Positions 26,155-36,865 are shown, counted from the stretch's first letter. The stretch is DNA of 64,000 nt from Paenibacillus lemnae (GCF_012933385.1 NZ_JABBPN010000002.1:186001-250000), one strand, 5' to 3'. Made by a program: numbers and translations. The notes: generated by a model not told the origin, from the sequence alone.

Positions 26155-26793
26155 TTAGGTCGTGCTATCTGGTTCATCCGGCGCTTCAGGCTTTTCCGAC
26201 ACTTCAGACTCTTCCACACCTGGACCATCGTGCTTCTGAATAATACCGTAGTATAAAATGGTCATAATCTGCTCCCCGACAGCAGCCGGACTTCCCAAGC
26301 CTTCGTACCAGTTCGTGCGCGCAGAATATTCTTTAATGAATGTCAGAAAAGCGACAAGGAGATGTGGAGAGATATCTTTGCGGATCTGGCCCTTCTGCTG
26401 ACCTTTAAATATAAGCATCTCGAACTCAGGCAGCACCTTATCCTGATTAAACTGCAGCATTTTGTTCATCTGATCCGGAAATTTGACCAGATCTGTCAGA
26501 AAAGGCTGGCTCATTGGCAGGGACATTTGGTCCTGTTCGCGGTACATCAGATTCAGCGCATCCAGCGGATCCTTCGCCCGATCCATAAGGTCCCGGTATT
26601 TCCCCCATACTTCCTGCAGCATCTCATCCACGACCTGATCAAGCAGGCCCTCCTTGCTCTGAAAATAGTTGTATATTGTCATTTTGGATACCGGCACCGC
26701 TTCAGCGATCTGCTCCATACTTGTCTGCACAATCCCCTGGTCCAGAAACAATCGTTTCCCTGCCGCCAGCACGGCTTCTTTTTTCACACTCAT
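26155..26793 (-). CDS. TetR family transcriptional regulator
   Basis: 212 residues. The N-terminal helix-turn-helix is typical: AAGKRLFLDQGIVQTSMEQIAEAVPVS-type start, then MTIYNYFQSKEGLL at about 35-50. The C-terminal half is the helical ligand and dimer domain; a proline/glutamate-rich tail (about 195-212) is probably disordered. It starts three bases after the ABC permease gene and is the last gene of the exporter operon, so it is likely an autorepressor acting at the palindrome 28522-28549. ATG 26793 or GTG 26787 could be the start. Confidence 0.95.
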   Translation of the reverse strand: MSVKKEAVLAAGKRLFLDQGIVQTSMEQIAEAVPVSKMTIYNYFQSKEGLLDQVVDEMLQEVWGKYRDLMDRAKDPLDALNLMYREQDQMSLPMSQPFLTDLVKFPDQMNKMLQFNQDKVLPEFEMLIFKGQQKGQIRKDISPHLLVAFLTFIKEYSARTNWYEGLGSPAAVGEQIMTILYYGIIQKHDGPGVEESEVSEKPEAPDEPDSTT

Positions 26794-26796
26794 CCT

Positions 26797-27594
26797 TTAG
26801 CTGATATCCCTTCTCTTCAGTATCTGTACACCGGTAACTAAACCTGCGACATACAAACCTAATGTAACGATACAGCCGGCCAGTGTCAATGCACCGCCTC
26901 GCACGATTTCAGCAGCATCGAACAGACGATAGGGCGACACGTATGAGATCCGTTCCATCCACTCACTGCTTCCTGACAGCATATTCAGAAAATAAGCCGC
27001 AACAGCCATACCAGCCGCCGCTCCCACTGCAGTCCGGTCAGAGGACACCCAGGATGTGAGCATGTAGCCCAGTCCCATGAACGATAACACGAGCAAATAA
27101 CCTGCGAACAGCATAGTTAGTATATTTCCAGTGTCCACAGACTGTCCGGAGGAAAAGGTGAGCACCAGCACCAGCCCGCTCCCAGCCGTGAACACGAGCG
27201 TCATGAGGATCCAGTGTGCTGCTGCTTTGGACCAAAAAATGTTAGACCGGCTGTACGGCAGTGAAAACAAATATTCTCCGCTCCCCCGATCCTTCTCTTT
27301 GGCGATACTGCCGCCAGCCCAAGCTGCTGCAAAGGATGAAAGAATCACGATCAAATAAGGAAACACCTGTGATGCCAGATAACCTTCCAAGGTACTGAAG
27401 CTGTCCACGGCAATCCCGAACGTCTGGAGCAGACCATCCGGCATCCCCGCAAGCAGGCTTTCCATCTCCGGGTTATTAACAAAGGCATCCGCTTTAGCCA
27501 GGAGCAGCAGTATGAAGAGCAGCGTTATCCCTAAGCATGTTAAAAAACCACGTCGAATCTGCCGAAGCTCATGGAAAATCAGGTTCGTCTTCAT
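26797..27594 (-). CDS. ABC-2 type exporter permease
   Basis: 265-residue membrane protein with six hydrophobic segments. The pattern (first helix near 17-36, a long loop, then GGSIAKEKDRGSGEYLFSLP before helix three) is that of ABC-2 permeases that swap whole-protein segments in drug or bacteriocin exporters. It overlaps the ATPase stop by four bases (ATGA), so subunits are made together. Substrate unknown; TetR control suggests a toxic or stress-related compound. Confidence 0.92.
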   Translation of the reverse strand: MKTNLIFHELRQIRRGFLTCLGITLLFILLLLAKADAFVNNPEMESLLAGMPDGLLQTFGIAVDSFSTLEGYLASQVFPYLIVILSSFAAAWAGGSIAKEKDRGSGEYLFSLPYSRSNIFWSKAAAHWILMTLVFTAGSGLVLVLTFSSGQSVDTGNILTMLFAGYLLVLSFMGLGYMLTSWVSSDRTAVGAAAGMAVAAYFLNMLSGSSEWMERISYVSPYRLFDAAEIVRGGALTLAGCIVTLGLYVAGLVTGVQILKRRDIS

Positions 27595-28508
27595 ACGGTC
27601 TCCCCCTCCTTCTCCGCAGCGCGGTAGTCGTTCATGAACAGCTCCTCGATCGTCGGCCGCCGAATCTCCAGATCCGCAAGGGGAAGCTCCGCCAACCGAA
27701 CCAACAGGGCAGACAGCTGTGTTCCTGACGCTTCCAGATGATGATGAACACCGTCGAACTGAACGGCCGGATCAAGCATCGTCAAGTTATAGAGCTCCCT
27801 GGCATCTCCCGGTGATTGAAACTGGACTGCAACCCGGTGCGTCCCGCCCAGCGACAATTCTTCCAGCCGGTTAACCCGAAGCAGCCTGCCATCCTTGATA
27901 AACGCGACACGCTCACACACCTTCTCGACCTCAGACAGCACATGGGTGGAGAAAAAGACCGTCATTCCTTCGCTCTGATTCAGCTCTCGCAGCATGTTGA
28001 ACAGCTCCCGCTGCATCAGCGGATCCAGTCCTGAGGTCGGTTCATCCAGAATAAGCAGCTCCGGCCGGTGCAGCAGAGCAAGAATGATACCGAGCTTCTT
28101 TCGATTGCCAAGAGAATACGACTTGATCTTCTGATCCGGATTCCACTGCAGGCGTTCTGCGTATTCCAGGGCTGGCGTTTGCTGTGGTTTTAAGCCGTAG
28201 GCCTTTCCCGTAAGCTCAATGGCTTGTTTACCGGTCATCTGGGGATACAGTGTGATCTCAGAAGGCAGATAGCCGATGCGGCGCCGAAGCTCAGGCTTTT
28301 CCCGATTCAGTTCTTCTCCCAATACATGCAGACTCCCTTCAGTAGGACGCAGCAGCTGCATCATCATTCGAATGGTTGTAGACTTTCCTGCTCCGTTCGG
28401 TCCAATAAAGCCGAACACCTCTCCCTGCTTCACCTCCATACTGAGATCCTGTACACCAGCCTTTGATCCATATAATTTGCTTATTCCCTGCGCTTCCACT
28501 GCCAGCAT
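27591..28508 (-). CDS. ABC transporter ATP-binding protein
   Basis: 305 residues, one ATPase domain: Walker A GPNGAGKST (about 35-43), signature YSLGNRKKLG (about 131-140), Walker B LLILDEPTSGLD, His switch STHVLSEVE. A C-terminal extension of about 90 residues is typical of the CcmA/BcrA-like exporter ATPases. AAGGGG lies before the ATG. Promoter and TetR operator lie directly upstream; it is first in the operon ATPase-permease-TetR. Confidence 0.96.
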   Translation of the reverse strand: MLAVEAQGISKLYGSKAGVQDLSMEVKQGEVFGFIGPNGAGKSTTIRMMMQLLRPTEGSLHVLGEELNREKPELRRRIGYLPSEITLYPQMTGKQAIELTGKAYGLKPQQTPALEYAERLQWNPDQKIKSYSLGNRKKLGIILALLHRPELLILDEPTSGLDPLMQRELFNMLRELNQSEGMTVFFSTHVLSEVEKVCERVAFIKDGRLLRVNRLEELSLGGTHRVAVQFQSPGDARELYNLTMLDPAVQFDGVHHHLEASGTQLSALLVRLAELPLADLEIRRPTIEELFMNDYRAAEKEGETV

Positions 28509-28521
28509 CGCGGCACCCCTT

Positions 28522-28549
28522 TTATACTTTATAATTGTTTATAGTATAA
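28522..28549. promoter_or_regulatory. TetR-type operator palindrome
   Basis: 28-bp imperfect inverted repeat, TTATACTTTATAAT / TGTTTATAGTATAA. It covers the expected start of transcription of the exporter operon, just downstream of the -10. The position is that of a repressor block. Confidence 0.75.
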
Positions 28550-28577
28550 TAATGAGGTTATATCTGAATTTAGTCAA
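28549..28577 (-). promoter_or_regulatory. Promoter of the ABC exporter-tetR operon
   Basis: Minus strand TTGACT, 17 bases, CATTAT, with start near 28542 inside the palindrome. The -10 is weak. Confidence 0.55.
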
Positions 28578-28654
28578 CTTTAATTTTACTAATTATATAC
28601 CGAAAGTATATCTCTCTGTTTTCAATTATAATTTCTCCTCTTTCCCAAACCATA

Positions 28655-28701
28655 CAAAAAAACCGAAGCAAGGAGGCTGTCGCAGCCGCCTGACTTCGGT
28701 C
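28655..28701 (-). terminator. Terminator of the pyr operon
   Basis: ACCGAAG / CTTCGGT outer stem with inner AGGcGGCTG/CAGCCtCCT, then seven T on the minus strand, 20 bases after the pyrE stop. Confidence 0.93.
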
Positions 28702-28720
28702 TTATTCGGAATGCCTGTAT

Positions 28721-29368
28721 TTATTGGGATGCTCCATATGCAGCGGGATTTTCACGGAACGACTGGAGCAGCTCCAGATCTTCACTTTGAATAATCCCCT
28801 GCTGAGCGGCAACCTGTGTTAATGCCGTGTAATTGGACAAGCTCTGCAGCGGAATGCCCGCTTCTTCAAAAGCTTGTGCCGCCTTGTCCAGCTGGTACGT
28901 AAAGATCGCCAGAATAGTCTGCACCTCGGCACCTGCTGCCTCCACCGCTTTGGCGGCTTTAATGGAACTGCCTCCGGTAGAGATTAGATCCTCGATCACG
29001 ATGACCTTCTGACCCGGCTTGATCAGGCCCTCAATCATATTTTCCTTGCCATGCCCCTTCGCCTTATCGCGAATATAAGCCATCGGAAGATTCAGCTTCT
29101 GGGACACCCATGCAGCATGAGGAATGCCTGCTGTAGCTGTACCGGCAATTACATCGGTATCCGGATACTGCTCACGAATCACACTAGCGAATGATTCCGC
29201 AATAAATTCACGGACCTCCGGGTGTGACATCGTCAGCCGATTATCGCAGTAGATCGGTGACTTGATGCCTGAAGTCCAGGTAAAAGGCTCATGCGGACGA
29301 AGCGCTACCGCCCCGATCTTCAATAAGTAGGATGCTACTTGTTCAGCTGTTCCATTTAAGGTACTCAT
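28721..29368 (-). CDS. pyrE: Orotate phosphoribosyltransferase
   Basis: Joins orotate and PRPP to give OMP, the fifth step of UMP synthesis. 215 residues, type I phosphoribosyltransferase fold. The PRPP loop is VIVIEDLISTGGSS (about 118-131), the flexible catalytic loop is YIRDKAKGHGKEN, and the N-terminal hood has WTSGIKSPIYCDNR. The start overlaps the pyrF stop as ATGA. Last gene of the pyr operon, followed by its terminator. Confidence 0.97.
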   Translation of the reverse strand: MSTLNGTAEQVASYLLKIGAVALRPHEPFTWTSGIKSPIYCDNRLTMSHPEVREFIAESFASVIREQYPDTDVIAGTATAGIPHAAWVSQKLNLPMAYIRDKAKGHGKENMIEGLIKPGQKVIVIEDLISTGGSSIKAAKAVEAAGAEVQTILAIFTYQLDKAAQAFEEAGIPLQSLSNYTALTQVAAQQGIIQSEDLELLQSFRENPAAYGASQ

Positions 29369-30102
29369 GCTAACATCATCTCCTCAATGATCTGTTCCGC
29401 TGCGGTTCTTGGATCCTTCGCTTCCGTAATCGGACGTCCAACAACCAGATAATGACTTCCGCTGGCAATCGCTTGTCCAGGCGTCAGCACACGGGCCTGA
29501 TCTCCCAAGCCGCTGCCGGCAGGGCGAATACCTGGCGTCACCGTCTTGAAGTCAGGGCCACAGGCCGCTGCTATCGCCTCCACCTCCAAGGAAGAAGCCA
29601 CAACACCGTGCAGCCCGGCTTGTTGAGCCAGTGATGCATAATGGATGACACTTTCTTTCACCGATCCGGCAATCCCGATCTCTTCATTCATCATCTGCTG
29701 GCTGGTGCTCGTCAGCTGGGTCACAGCGATAATATCAGGCATGACAAGACCCGGGGTTTCCGCCAGTGCGGCTTCCGCCCCTTCTTTGGCCGCTGCCATC
29801 ATCTTAAGACCGCCGGCTGCATGGACATTAAACATATCCACACCCAGCGCCGTGACGCTGTGTGAGCCGCCCTTTACCGTATTCGGGATATCGTGCATCT
29901 TCACATCCAGAAACACACGGTATCCTTTATCCTTCAAGCTTCTTACAAAATCAGGTCCGGCAGCATAAAACAGCTGCATCCCGACTTTTATGTAACACGG
30001 AATGCCTTCAAGTTGACGGACCAGAGCGGATGCCTGCCCGGCATCCGGGTAATCCAGGGCCACCATCAGGCGGCCCGCCATGGATTCATAACCGGTCTTC
30101 AT
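29365..30102 (-). CDS. pyrF: Orotidine 5'-phosphate decarboxylase
   Basis: Decarboxylates OMP to UMP. 245 residues, TIM barrel. The catalytic Asp-Lys-x-x-Asp array is visible in FLDVKMHDIPNTV (about 64-76), with a TPGIRP phosphate-binding motif near 185. GGAGGG precedes ATG 30102. It directly follows carB with a 14-base gap; pyrK and pyrD, which sit at this point in B. subtilis, are absent. Confidence 0.97.
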   Translation of the reverse strand: MKTGYESMAGRLMVALDYPDAGQASALVRQLEGIPCYIKVGMQLFYAAGPDFVRSLKDKGYRVFLDVKMHDIPNTVKGGSHSVTALGVDMFNVHAAGGLKMMAAAKEGAEAALAETPGLVMPDIIAVTQLTSTSQQMMNEEIGIAGSVKESVIHYASLAQQAGLHGVVASSLEVEAIAAACGPDFKTVTPGIRPAGSGLGDQARVLTPGQAIASGSHYLVVGRPITEAKDPRTAAEQIIEEMMLA

Positions 30103-30116
30103 CTTATCCCTCCTGA

Positions 30117-33100
30117 TTATTGCAGTACTGGCATCGCTTCTGAAGTGAAATTGATCGTCTCCAGCATGGTCAGCAGTTCACGCACGGTATCAAGAGAGGT
30201 CATGCAGACGACTCCGTTCTCCACCGCTTCACGCCGGATCCGGAATCCGTCACGCTGCGGTGTTTTACCTTTGGTCAGTGTATTGAAGACAAAGTTGGCT
30301 TCACCGGTCCGGATCATATCCAGAATGTTCGGTGTTCCCTCTGACAGCTTGTTGATCGTCGTTACATCAAGTCCAGCTTCTTTCAGTGATTTAGCCGTTC
30401 CGCCGGTTGCAATAATTTTGTATCCCAGCTTGTGGAAGCCTTTCAGCAATGCAGCAGCTTCCGCCTTATCTTTATCTGCGATTGTAGCCACAATCGCACC
30501 CGTGGAAGGAATTTTCATTCCTGCACCGATCAGGCCTTTATACAGCGCCTTGGCGTACTTAGCATCGCGTCCCATGACTTCACCAGTCGACTTCATTTCC
30601 GGACCGAGTGTTGGTTCAACACGGCGCAGCTTCGCGAAGGAGAACACCGGCACTTTAACCGATACATGCTCGCTCTCCGGCCACATGCCTTCTTCGTAGC
30701 CCTGGTCCTTCAGCTTGCTGCCCAGTATCGCTTGTGTAGCGAGGTTGGCCATCGGGATTCCAGTAACCTTGCTCAGGAAAGGAACCGTCCGTGAGGAGCG
30801 CGGATTCACTTCGATAACATACACTTCATCTTTATAGATAACGAACTGGATATTAACCAGACCGCAGGTCTTGAGCTCTTTTGCAATCTTGATCGTAATT
30901 TCCGTAATCTTGCTCTTCAGCTGCTCGCTGAGATACTGTGGCGGATATACGGCAATGGAGTCACCGGAGTGAACCCCTGCACGTTCTACATGCTCCATAA
31001 TCCCTGGAATCAGAACCGTTTCGCCGTCACAGATCGCGTCCACTTCCACTTCCTTACCCAGCATATAACGGTCAATCAGTACCGGATGCTCCGGATTGAT
31101 TTTTACCGCCTGCTCCATGTAGCTGAGCAGCTCGCTGTCGGAGTATACGATCTCCATCGCACGTCCACCCAGTACATATGAAGGTCTTACCAGTACCGGA
31201 TACCCAAGAGATTGTGCAGTGCCGACCGCTTCATCCACAGAAGTTACCGTGCTGCCCTGAGGCTGTGCAATGTTCAGACGGGAAAGCAGTGCTTCGAATT
31301 TTTTACGATTCTCGGCCTCATCAATGCTCTCCAGACTTGTTCCAAGAATGTTGACTCCTGCTTTGCTCAGTGGTGCTGCCAGGTTAATGGCTGTCTGTCC
31401 GCCGAACTGCACAATAACCCCTACCGGCTTCTCCTGCTCGATCACGTTCATGACATCCTCGAAGAACAGCGGTTCGAAATACAGTCTGTCCGAGGTGCTG
31501 AAGTCTGTTGATACTGTCTCCGGGTTGTTGTTAATAATAACCGCTTCATAACCGGCCTTTTGAATGGCCCATACCGCATGGACAGTGGAGTAGTCGAACT
31601 CGATACCTTGGCCGATCCGGATAGGTCCGGAACCGAGCACAACGATTTTTTCCTTGGCCGATCCGATTACTTCATTCTCGGTTTCATACGTGGAGTAGTA
31701 GTAAGGCGTGGATGCCTCAAACTCTGCTGCACATGTATCTACCATCTTGTATACCGGGCGCAGCCCATGCTCATGACGCAGGAAGCGGATTGATTCTTCC
31801 GTTGTGTGAGAGCTGGCCTTGCCTTCTGTACGCAGCTCTGCAATAGCGCGGTCGGTGAAGCCCATACGCTTCGCCTCATACAGTGTGTCATAGGTCAGCG
31901 AAGCTTCGTTACGGATATGATCTTCATAACGGATAATGCGCTCGATCTTATCCAGGAACCACCAGTCAATGTTCGTAAGATCCTGAATCTGCTGCAGACC
32001 ATAACCTCGGCGGAAAGCTTCCGCAACGAGGAACATCCGCTCATCATCCGGCTTGATCAGTCGCTGCTGCAGCACCTCTTCACTCAAGGACTCTGCATCC
32101 TTCAGATACAGACGATGTACACCAATCTCCAGGGAGCGAACCGCCTTATGGATGGATTCCTCGAAGGTACGTCCGATGGCCATGACTTCGCCAGTGGCTT
32201 TCATCTGGGTGCCCAGCTTCCGGTTTGCCGAGATGAATTTATCAAATGGCCAGCGAGGGATTTTGCTTACGATGTAGTCCAGGGTAGGCTCGAAGCAGGC
32301 ATAGGTCTGTCCCGTCACCGGGTTCACAAGTTCGTCCAGCGTGTATCCCATGGCAATCTTGGCAGCCATCTTGGCAATTGGGTAGCCTGTAGCTTTGGAA
32401 GCCAGTGCCGAAGAGCGGCTCACCCGCGGGTTTACTTCAATGACATAGTATTGGTAGCTGTTCGGATCCAGAGCAAACTGTACATTACATCCGCCTTCGA
32501 TGTTCAAGGCACGGATGATCTTGAGGGATGCGGATCTCAGCATTTGATATTCACGATCAGACAGCGTCTGGCTTGGTGCTACAACGATACTGTCACCGGT
32601 GTGTACGCCTACCGGGTCAAAGTTTTCCATGTTGCAGACCACGATACAGTTATCGTTAGCATCACGCATGACTTCATATTCTACTTCTTTCATGCCGGCG
32701 ATGCTTTTCTCAACCAGACACTGGCTGATCGGGCTGTACCGGATTCCGGAAGATACAGTCTCGCGCAGCTCGCTCTCATCCGCGCAAATTCCGCCGCCAG
32801 TGCCTCCCAGCGTGTATGCAGGACGAACGATCAGCGGATATCCGATCTCATTCGCAAAGTCCAGCGCCTCTTCCAGTGTCGTCACGATTGTGCTTTCTGG
32901 AACCGGCTGTTCCAGCTCACGCATCAGTTCACGGAACAGGTCACGGTCTTCTGCTTTCTCAATGGAGTTCAGCTGAGTACCGAGAAGCTTTACATTCTCC
33001 TGCTCCAGGATGCCTGCACGTGCCAGCTCCACCGCCATGTTCAGTCCGGTTTGGCCGCCAAGCGTCGGAAGCAGTCCGTCCGGACGCTCCTGGCGAATGA

Positions 33101-33329
33101 TTTGGGTTACAAAATCCAGGGTGATGGGTTCAATGTATACTTTGTCTGCCATATTGGTATCGGTCATGATGGTGGCCGGGTTGCTGTTAATCAGAACAAC
33201 CTCTACGCCTTCTTCTTTCAAAGCTTCGCATGCCTGTGTACCGGCATAATCGAATTCCGCAGCCTGACCGATGACGATCGGGCCGGAGCCGATGACAAGA
33301 ATTTTTTTCAACTGTTCATTTTTAGGCAT
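30117..33329 (-). CDS. carB: Carbamoyl phosphate synthase large subunit
   Basis: 1070 residues, normal length. It makes carbamoyl phosphate from bicarbonate, ammonia and two ATP. Order: first ATP-grasp half (about 1-400, [20 protein letters not shown]), oligomerisation region, second ATP-grasp half (about 550-935, [20 protein letters not shown]), and C-terminal MGS-like allosteric domain (about 935-1070, [14 protein letters not shown]). It starts one base after the carA stop; GGAG sits before the ATG. Placement inside the pyr operon marks it as the pyrimidine-linked enzyme (PyrAB). Confidence 0.98.
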   Translation of the reverse strand: MPKNEQLKKILVIGSGPIVIGQAAEFDYAGTQACEALKEEGVEVVLINSNPATIMTDTNMADKVYIEPITLDFVTQIIRQERPDGLLPTLGGQTGLNMAVELARAGILEQENVKLLGTQLNSIEKAEDRDLFRELMRELEQPVPESTIVTTLEEALDFANEIGYPLIVRPAYTLGGTGGGICADESELRETVSSGIRYSPISQCLVEKSIAGMKEVEYEVMRDANDNCIVVCNMENFDPVGVHTGDSIVVAPSQTLSDREYQMLRSASLKIIRALNIEGGCNVQFALDPNSYQYYVIEVNPRVSRSSALASKATGYPIAKMAAKIAMGYTLDELVNPVTGQTYACFEPTLDYIVSKIPRWPFDKFISANRKLGTQMKATGEVMAIGRTFEESIHKAVRSLEIGVHRLYLKDAESLSEEVLQQRLIKPDDERMFLVAEAFRRGYGLQQIQDLTNIDWWFLDKIERIIRYEDHIRNEASLTYDTLYEAKRMGFTDRAIAELRTEGKASSHTTEESIRFLRHEHGLRPVYKMVDTCAAEFEASTPYYYSTYETENEVIGSAKEKIVVLGSGPIRIGQGIEFDYSTVHAVWAIQKAGYEAVIINNNPETVSTDFSTSDRLYFEPLFFEDVMNVIEQEKPVGVIVQFGGQTAINLAAPLSKAGVNILGTSLESIDEAENRKKFEALLSRLNIAQPQGSTVTSVDEAVGTAQSLGYPVLVRPSYVLGGRAMEIVYSDSELLSYMEQAVKINPEHPVLIDRYMLGKEVEVDAICDGETVLIPGIMEHVERAGVHSGDSIAVYPPQYLSEQLKSKITEITIKIAKELKTCGLVNIQFVIYKDEVYVIEVNPRSSRTVPFLSKVTGIPMANLATQAILGSKLKDQGYEEGMWPESEHVSVKVPVFSFAKLRRVEPTLGPEMKSTGEVMGRDAKYAKALYKGLIGAGMKIPSTGAIVATIADKDKAEAAALLKGFHKLGYKIIATGGTAKSLKEAGLDVTTINKLSEGTPNILDMIRTGEANFVFNTLTKGKTPQRDGFRIRREAVENGVVCMTSLDTVRELLTMLETINFTSEAMPVLQ

Positions 33330-33330
33330 A

Positions 33331-34473
33331 TTAGCGAGCTCCTTTCACGGCTGCAGCGAGTACCGCCTGGCGCGGTTTGCGAATTTCATTTTTTTTGTGC
33401 TCATGAATCAGGTCCAGGAACTCATCAAACAGGTAACTGCTGTCATGAGGACCTGGTGCGGCTTCCGGATGGTACTGCACCGAGAATGCCGGGTATTTCT
33501 TATGTTTAAGTCCTTCGACCGTCTTATCGTTGTTGTTAATGTGAGTGACTTCAAGCTCGGTACTGGCAATGGATTGCTCATTCACCGTGTAGCCGTGGTT
33601 CTGCGAAGTGATGTAGCAGCGTCCGCTGGACAGTTCCTTTACCGGATGGTTTCCACCGCGGTGTCCGAATTTCAGCTTCTCGGTATCTGCACCGGAGGCC
33701 AGAGCAAACAGCTGGTGTCCCAAGCAGATGCCGAAGATCGGGTACTCGCCAAGCAGCTCCTTGATCATGTCAACTGCATAAGGAACATCTTTCGGGTCCC
33801 CAGGTCCGTTGGACAGCTGAATACCGTCCGGATGCAGGCGGCGAATTTCATCGGCAGTCGTGTCGTGAGGTACTACGATGACATCACAGCCGCGTGCAGT
33901 CAACTCGCGCAGGATCCCGCTTTTCGCACCAAAATCTACAAGCACAATCCGTTCCTTCTTGCCCGGGCTGGTGTACATTTGCGGCGTGGAGGTGTTAGCC
34001 ACCTGATTCCGCAGCTGAGGAATGGATGTATCGCCCATCATTTCCATCAGCTCTTCTACTGATTTATTCGATGTGGTCAGAATGCCTTTCATCGTACCAT
34101 GATGACGGATGATCCGTGTCAGCATGCGTGTATCAATTTCGCTGATGCCCGGAATACCATACTCTTTAAGGAGACTGTCCACACTGTATTCAGCACGCCA
34201 GTTGCTCGGTACATCCTCATGCCGGCGTACAACAAAGCCGTGTACGAACGGGCGGATGCTTTCAAAATCATCACGCGCAATCCCGTAGTTTCCGATCAAA
34301 GGAAACGTCATGGTGACGATCTGCCCGCAGTAAGATGGATCCGAAAGTACTTCCTGATATCCCGTAATTCCTGTGTTGAATACAACTTCGCCGGTCATTT
34401 CGGCATCTGATCCGAAGGATTTCCCACTGAACAGCGTACCATCCTCCAGTAATAATCTAGCCTTTGCCTGCAT
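33331..34473 (-). CDS. carA: Carbamoyl phosphate synthase small subunit
   Basis: 380 residues; the glutaminase subunit that feeds ammonia to CarB. N-terminal CarA domain ([15 protein letters not shown]), then a class I amidotransferase with nucleophile Cys in GICLGHQLF and the His-Glu pair in [13 protein letters not shown] 34473 is preferred to 34491 because GGAG lies eight bases upstream. Gap to pyrC is 65 bases, to carB one base. Confidence 0.97.
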   Translation of the reverse strand: MQAKARLLLEDGTLFSGKSFGSDAEMTGEVVFNTGITGYQEVLSDPSYCGQIVTMTFPLIGNYGIARDDFESIRPFVHGFVVRRHEDVPSNWRAEYSVDSLLKEYGIPGISEIDTRMLTRIIRHHGTMKGILTTSNKSVEELMEMMGDTSIPQLRNQVANTSTPQMYTSPGKKERIVLVDFGAKSGILRELTARGCDVIVVPHDTTADEIRRLHPDGIQLSNGPGDPKDVPYAVDMIKELLGEYPIFGICLGHQLFALASGADTEKLKFGHRGGNHPVKELSSGRCYITSQNHGYTVNEQSIASTELEVTHINNNDKTVEGLKHKKYPAFSVQYHPEAAPGPHDSSYLFDEFLDLIHEHKKNEIRKPRQAVLAAAVKGAR

Positions 34474-34538
34474 TCCATTCACTCCTGTCATCTATGTGTT
34501 AAATATTGTATAGTGTCAATCGCCTAAACGTGACTTGT

Positions 34539-35834
34539 TTAACCCTGCTGCTCAGACCATTTCAGCTCGCCGTCGACCCAGGTCTTGACCGGCCACCCTT
34601 TCAGCTTCCAGCCTGTAAACGGGGTGTTGCGGCCTTTCGTGGCGAATGTGTTCGGATCCACTTCCTGCTCTTGATCCAGATCAATCATTGTGAGATCGGC
34701 AGGAGCTCCAGCGGACAGTACACCGCTGTTCAAGCCAAACACGCGGGCCGGGTCGCTGGTCATCCGCTGCACCAGGAATGAGAGATCCCATTGCCCTGTA
34801 GCAACAAACTTGGTGTACAGCAGCGGGAATGCCGTTTCGAATCCGACAATACCAAACGGTGCCAGCTCCATTCCCTTCGCCTTTTCTTCCTCGCTGTGCG
34901 GAGCATGGTCGGTAACGATGATGTCGATTGTTCCATCACGAAGTCCGTCAATGCATGCCTGTACGTCCCGCGGTGATCTCAGCGGCGGGTTCATCTTCCA
35001 GTTCGCGTCCAGCCCCGGGATGTCTTCATCAGACAGCACCAGATGGTGAGGACAAACCTCGGCTGTCACCTTGATGCCGATTTCTTTCGCCTGACGAATC
35101 AGCCGAACCGATTGCTCTGTGCTGACATGGCATACATGGTAATGCACGCCGGTAGCTTCTGCGAGCAGGATGTCCCGCCCTACATGGATAGCTTCTGATT
35201 CATTCGGAATTCCTTTCAGGCCGTGGCGCTCTGCAAACTTGCCTTCAGACACACATGCTCCCTTAACCAGGGAGTCATCTTCACAATGTGCGATCACCGG
35301 CATTCCGAGTACAGCTGCCTTTTTCATCGCATTTTTCATCATCTGAGCGTTCTGAACACCGACTCCGTCGTCGGTATATCCGATGGCTCCAGCTTCCTTG
35401 AGGGCTTCAAAATCCGTGAGCTCGCGTCCCAGCTCGTTAACCGTGATGGCCGCATAAGGCAGCACCTTGGCCAGATTGGCCTGACGCGCTTTCTCCAGTA
35501 CAAGGGATACCGTATCTGCCGAGTCTGTCACTGGCTTCGTGTTCGGCATACACGCGATCGTAGTGAATCCGCCTTTGACTGCAGAGCGGCTTCCGCTCTC
35601 GATCGTCTCTTTATGCTCAAATCCGGGCTCTCTCAGATGCACGTGCATATCAATGAATCCCGGTGTGACCAGCTTGCCTTCTGCATCGATCTCAGTGAAT
35701 TCTCCATCCAGCTGCGGCAGCTCCGAGCCGGCGTCAGTGATGGATTGAATCGTACCGTTCCCGATCACAATATGTTTGAGCTCCAGTTGTCCCTCTTCGT
35801 TGATGACCTTGGCATTCTTTATCAGTTGTAGCAC
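34539..35834 (-). CDS. pyrC: Dihydroorotase
   Basis: 431 residues, class I dihydroorotase of the amidohydrolase fold, closing carbamoyl aspartate to dihydroorotate. Metal ligands: HVHLREPG near the N-terminus, the later His residues in IAHCEDD and HYHVCHVST, and Asp in IVTDHAPH. The start is GTG 35834: GGAGGGG lies eight bases upstream and the length matches the 428-residue B. subtilis enzyme; the frame extends to 35897 without a site. A small hairpin lies just upstream of the ribosome site. Confidence 0.97.
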   Translation of the reverse strand: MLQLIKNAKVINEEGQLELKHIVIGNGTIQSITDAGSELPQLDGEFTEIDAEGKLVTPGFIDMHVHLREPGFEHKETIESGSRSAVKGGFTTIACMPNTKPVTDSADTVSLVLEKARQANLAKVLPYAAITVNELGRELTDFEALKEAGAIGYTDDGVGVQNAQMMKNAMKKAAVLGMPVIAHCEDDSLVKGACVSEGKFAERHGLKGIPNESEAIHVGRDILLAEATGVHYHVCHVSTEQSVRLIRQAKEIGIKVTAEVCPHHLVLSDEDIPGLDANWKMNPPLRSPRDVQACIDGLRDGTIDIIVTDHAPHSEEEKAKGMELAPFGIVGFETAFPLLYTKFVATGQWDLSFLVQRMTSDPARVFGLNSGVLSAGAPADLTMIDLDQEQEVDPNTFATKGRNTPFTGWKLKGWPVKTWVDGELKWSEQQG

Positions 35835-35854
35835 TTTGGTATCCCCTCCGGTGG

Positions 35855-35872
35855 AGAAGCGCGGTCGCTTCT
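35855..35872 (-). promoter_or_regulatory. Hairpin before the pyrC ribosome site
   Basis: AGAAGCG / CGCTTCT, loop ACCG on the minus strand, ending a few bases before GGAGGGG. It has no T run, so it is not a terminator. It lies in an AT-rich 117-base gap between pyrB and pyrC. Confidence 0.6.
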
Positions 35873-35951
35873 TGTATATTGTATAATAAAAATTCATTTT
35901 TGTGTATATTTATTAATGGATTTCATTCGAGCTATGCATTTTCACTTGAAA

Positions 35952-36863
35952 TCAGTCTTTCAAAGCTCTTTCCATCACAGCCATTCGTACTGGTACCCCG
36001 TGTGCCATCTGTTTAAAAATTAGCGATCTTTCGCATTCCACAACAGCATCGTCGATCTCTACATTTCGGTTAACCGGGGCCGGATGCATAATGATCGTAT
36101 GTCCCGACAATGAAGCTGCCCGCTTTTCCGTAAGGCCATATTGTTCACGGTACTCAGCAGTTGACTTGAATAATCCTTCATTGTGGCGTTCCAGCTGTAC
36201 TCGGAGCATCATAACGACGTCTGCTTTTAGTGCTTCATCCATACTTACATATGGTGCATGCTCTGCCAGTTCCGGGGCCGCCATGGATGGAGGCGCACAG
36301 TACTGAACTTTAGCTCCAAGCTTCTGCAGAGCCCACAAGTCGGATCTTGCCACCCGGCTGTGCTTAATATCTCCGATAATGGAAACCGTAAGTCCCTTCA
36401 GCTCACCAAATACCTTACGCATGGTGTACAGGTCCAGCAGCGCCTGAGTCGGATGCTCATTGTTGCCGTCGCCCGCATTGATCAGCGGAATGTTGATCCG
36501 CTCTGCCAGCTCCTGCAGCACCCCGGAAGGCTTTAAGCGGATAACGCCAGCATCGACGCCCATGGATTCCAGCGTACGGACTGTGTCATAGATCGACTCG
36601 CCTTTTTCGACACTGGAGGCCGCTGCGCTGAAGTTCATCACCTGCACACCCAGCCGCTTCTGCGCCATTTCGAAAGAGAAGCGAGTTCTTGTACTGTTCT
36701 CAAAGAACATGTTGACAGCAAACTTGCGGTTTAACACCGGCACCAGCTTCTCACTCTGACTTTCCCAATAAGCAGCGCGGTCGAGAATGGACAGAATCTC
36801 CTCACGGCTGATATCCTTCAAACCCAGCAGACTGCGGTCTTTCATAGCTGTCGCGGTACTCAT
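35952..36863 (-). CDS. pyrB: Aspartate carbamoyltransferase catalytic subunit
   Basis: 303 residues; joins carbamoyl phosphate and aspartate. The carbamoyl phosphate loop FFENSTRTRFSFE is at about 54-66, with HPTQALLDLYT and MHPAPVNRNVE aspartate-site motifs. No pyrI regulatory subunit gene follows, as usual in bacilli. It starts two bases after pyrR stops, so there is no room for the second and third attenuators known from B. subtilis. Confidence 0.97.
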   Translation of the reverse strand: MSTATAMKDRSLLGLKDISREEILSILDRAAYWESQSEKLVPVLNRKFAVNMFFENSTRTRFSFEMAQKRLGVQVMNFSAAASSVEKGESIYDTVRTLESMGVDAGVIRLKPSGVLQELAERINIPLINAGDGNNEHPTQALLDLYTMRKVFGELKGLTVSIIGDIKHSRVARSDLWALQKLGAKVQYCAPPSMAAPELAEHAPYVSMDEALKADVVMMLRVQLERHNEGLFKSTAEYREQYGLTEKRAASLSGHTIIMHPAPVNRNVEIDDAVVECERSLIFKQMAHGVPVRMAVMERALKD

Positions 36864-36865
36864 GC

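Noticed and set aside
31806..33509. 567-codon open frame on the plus strand
   Set aside because: Fully antisense to carB/carA; no ribosome site, and the composition is that of a shadow frame.
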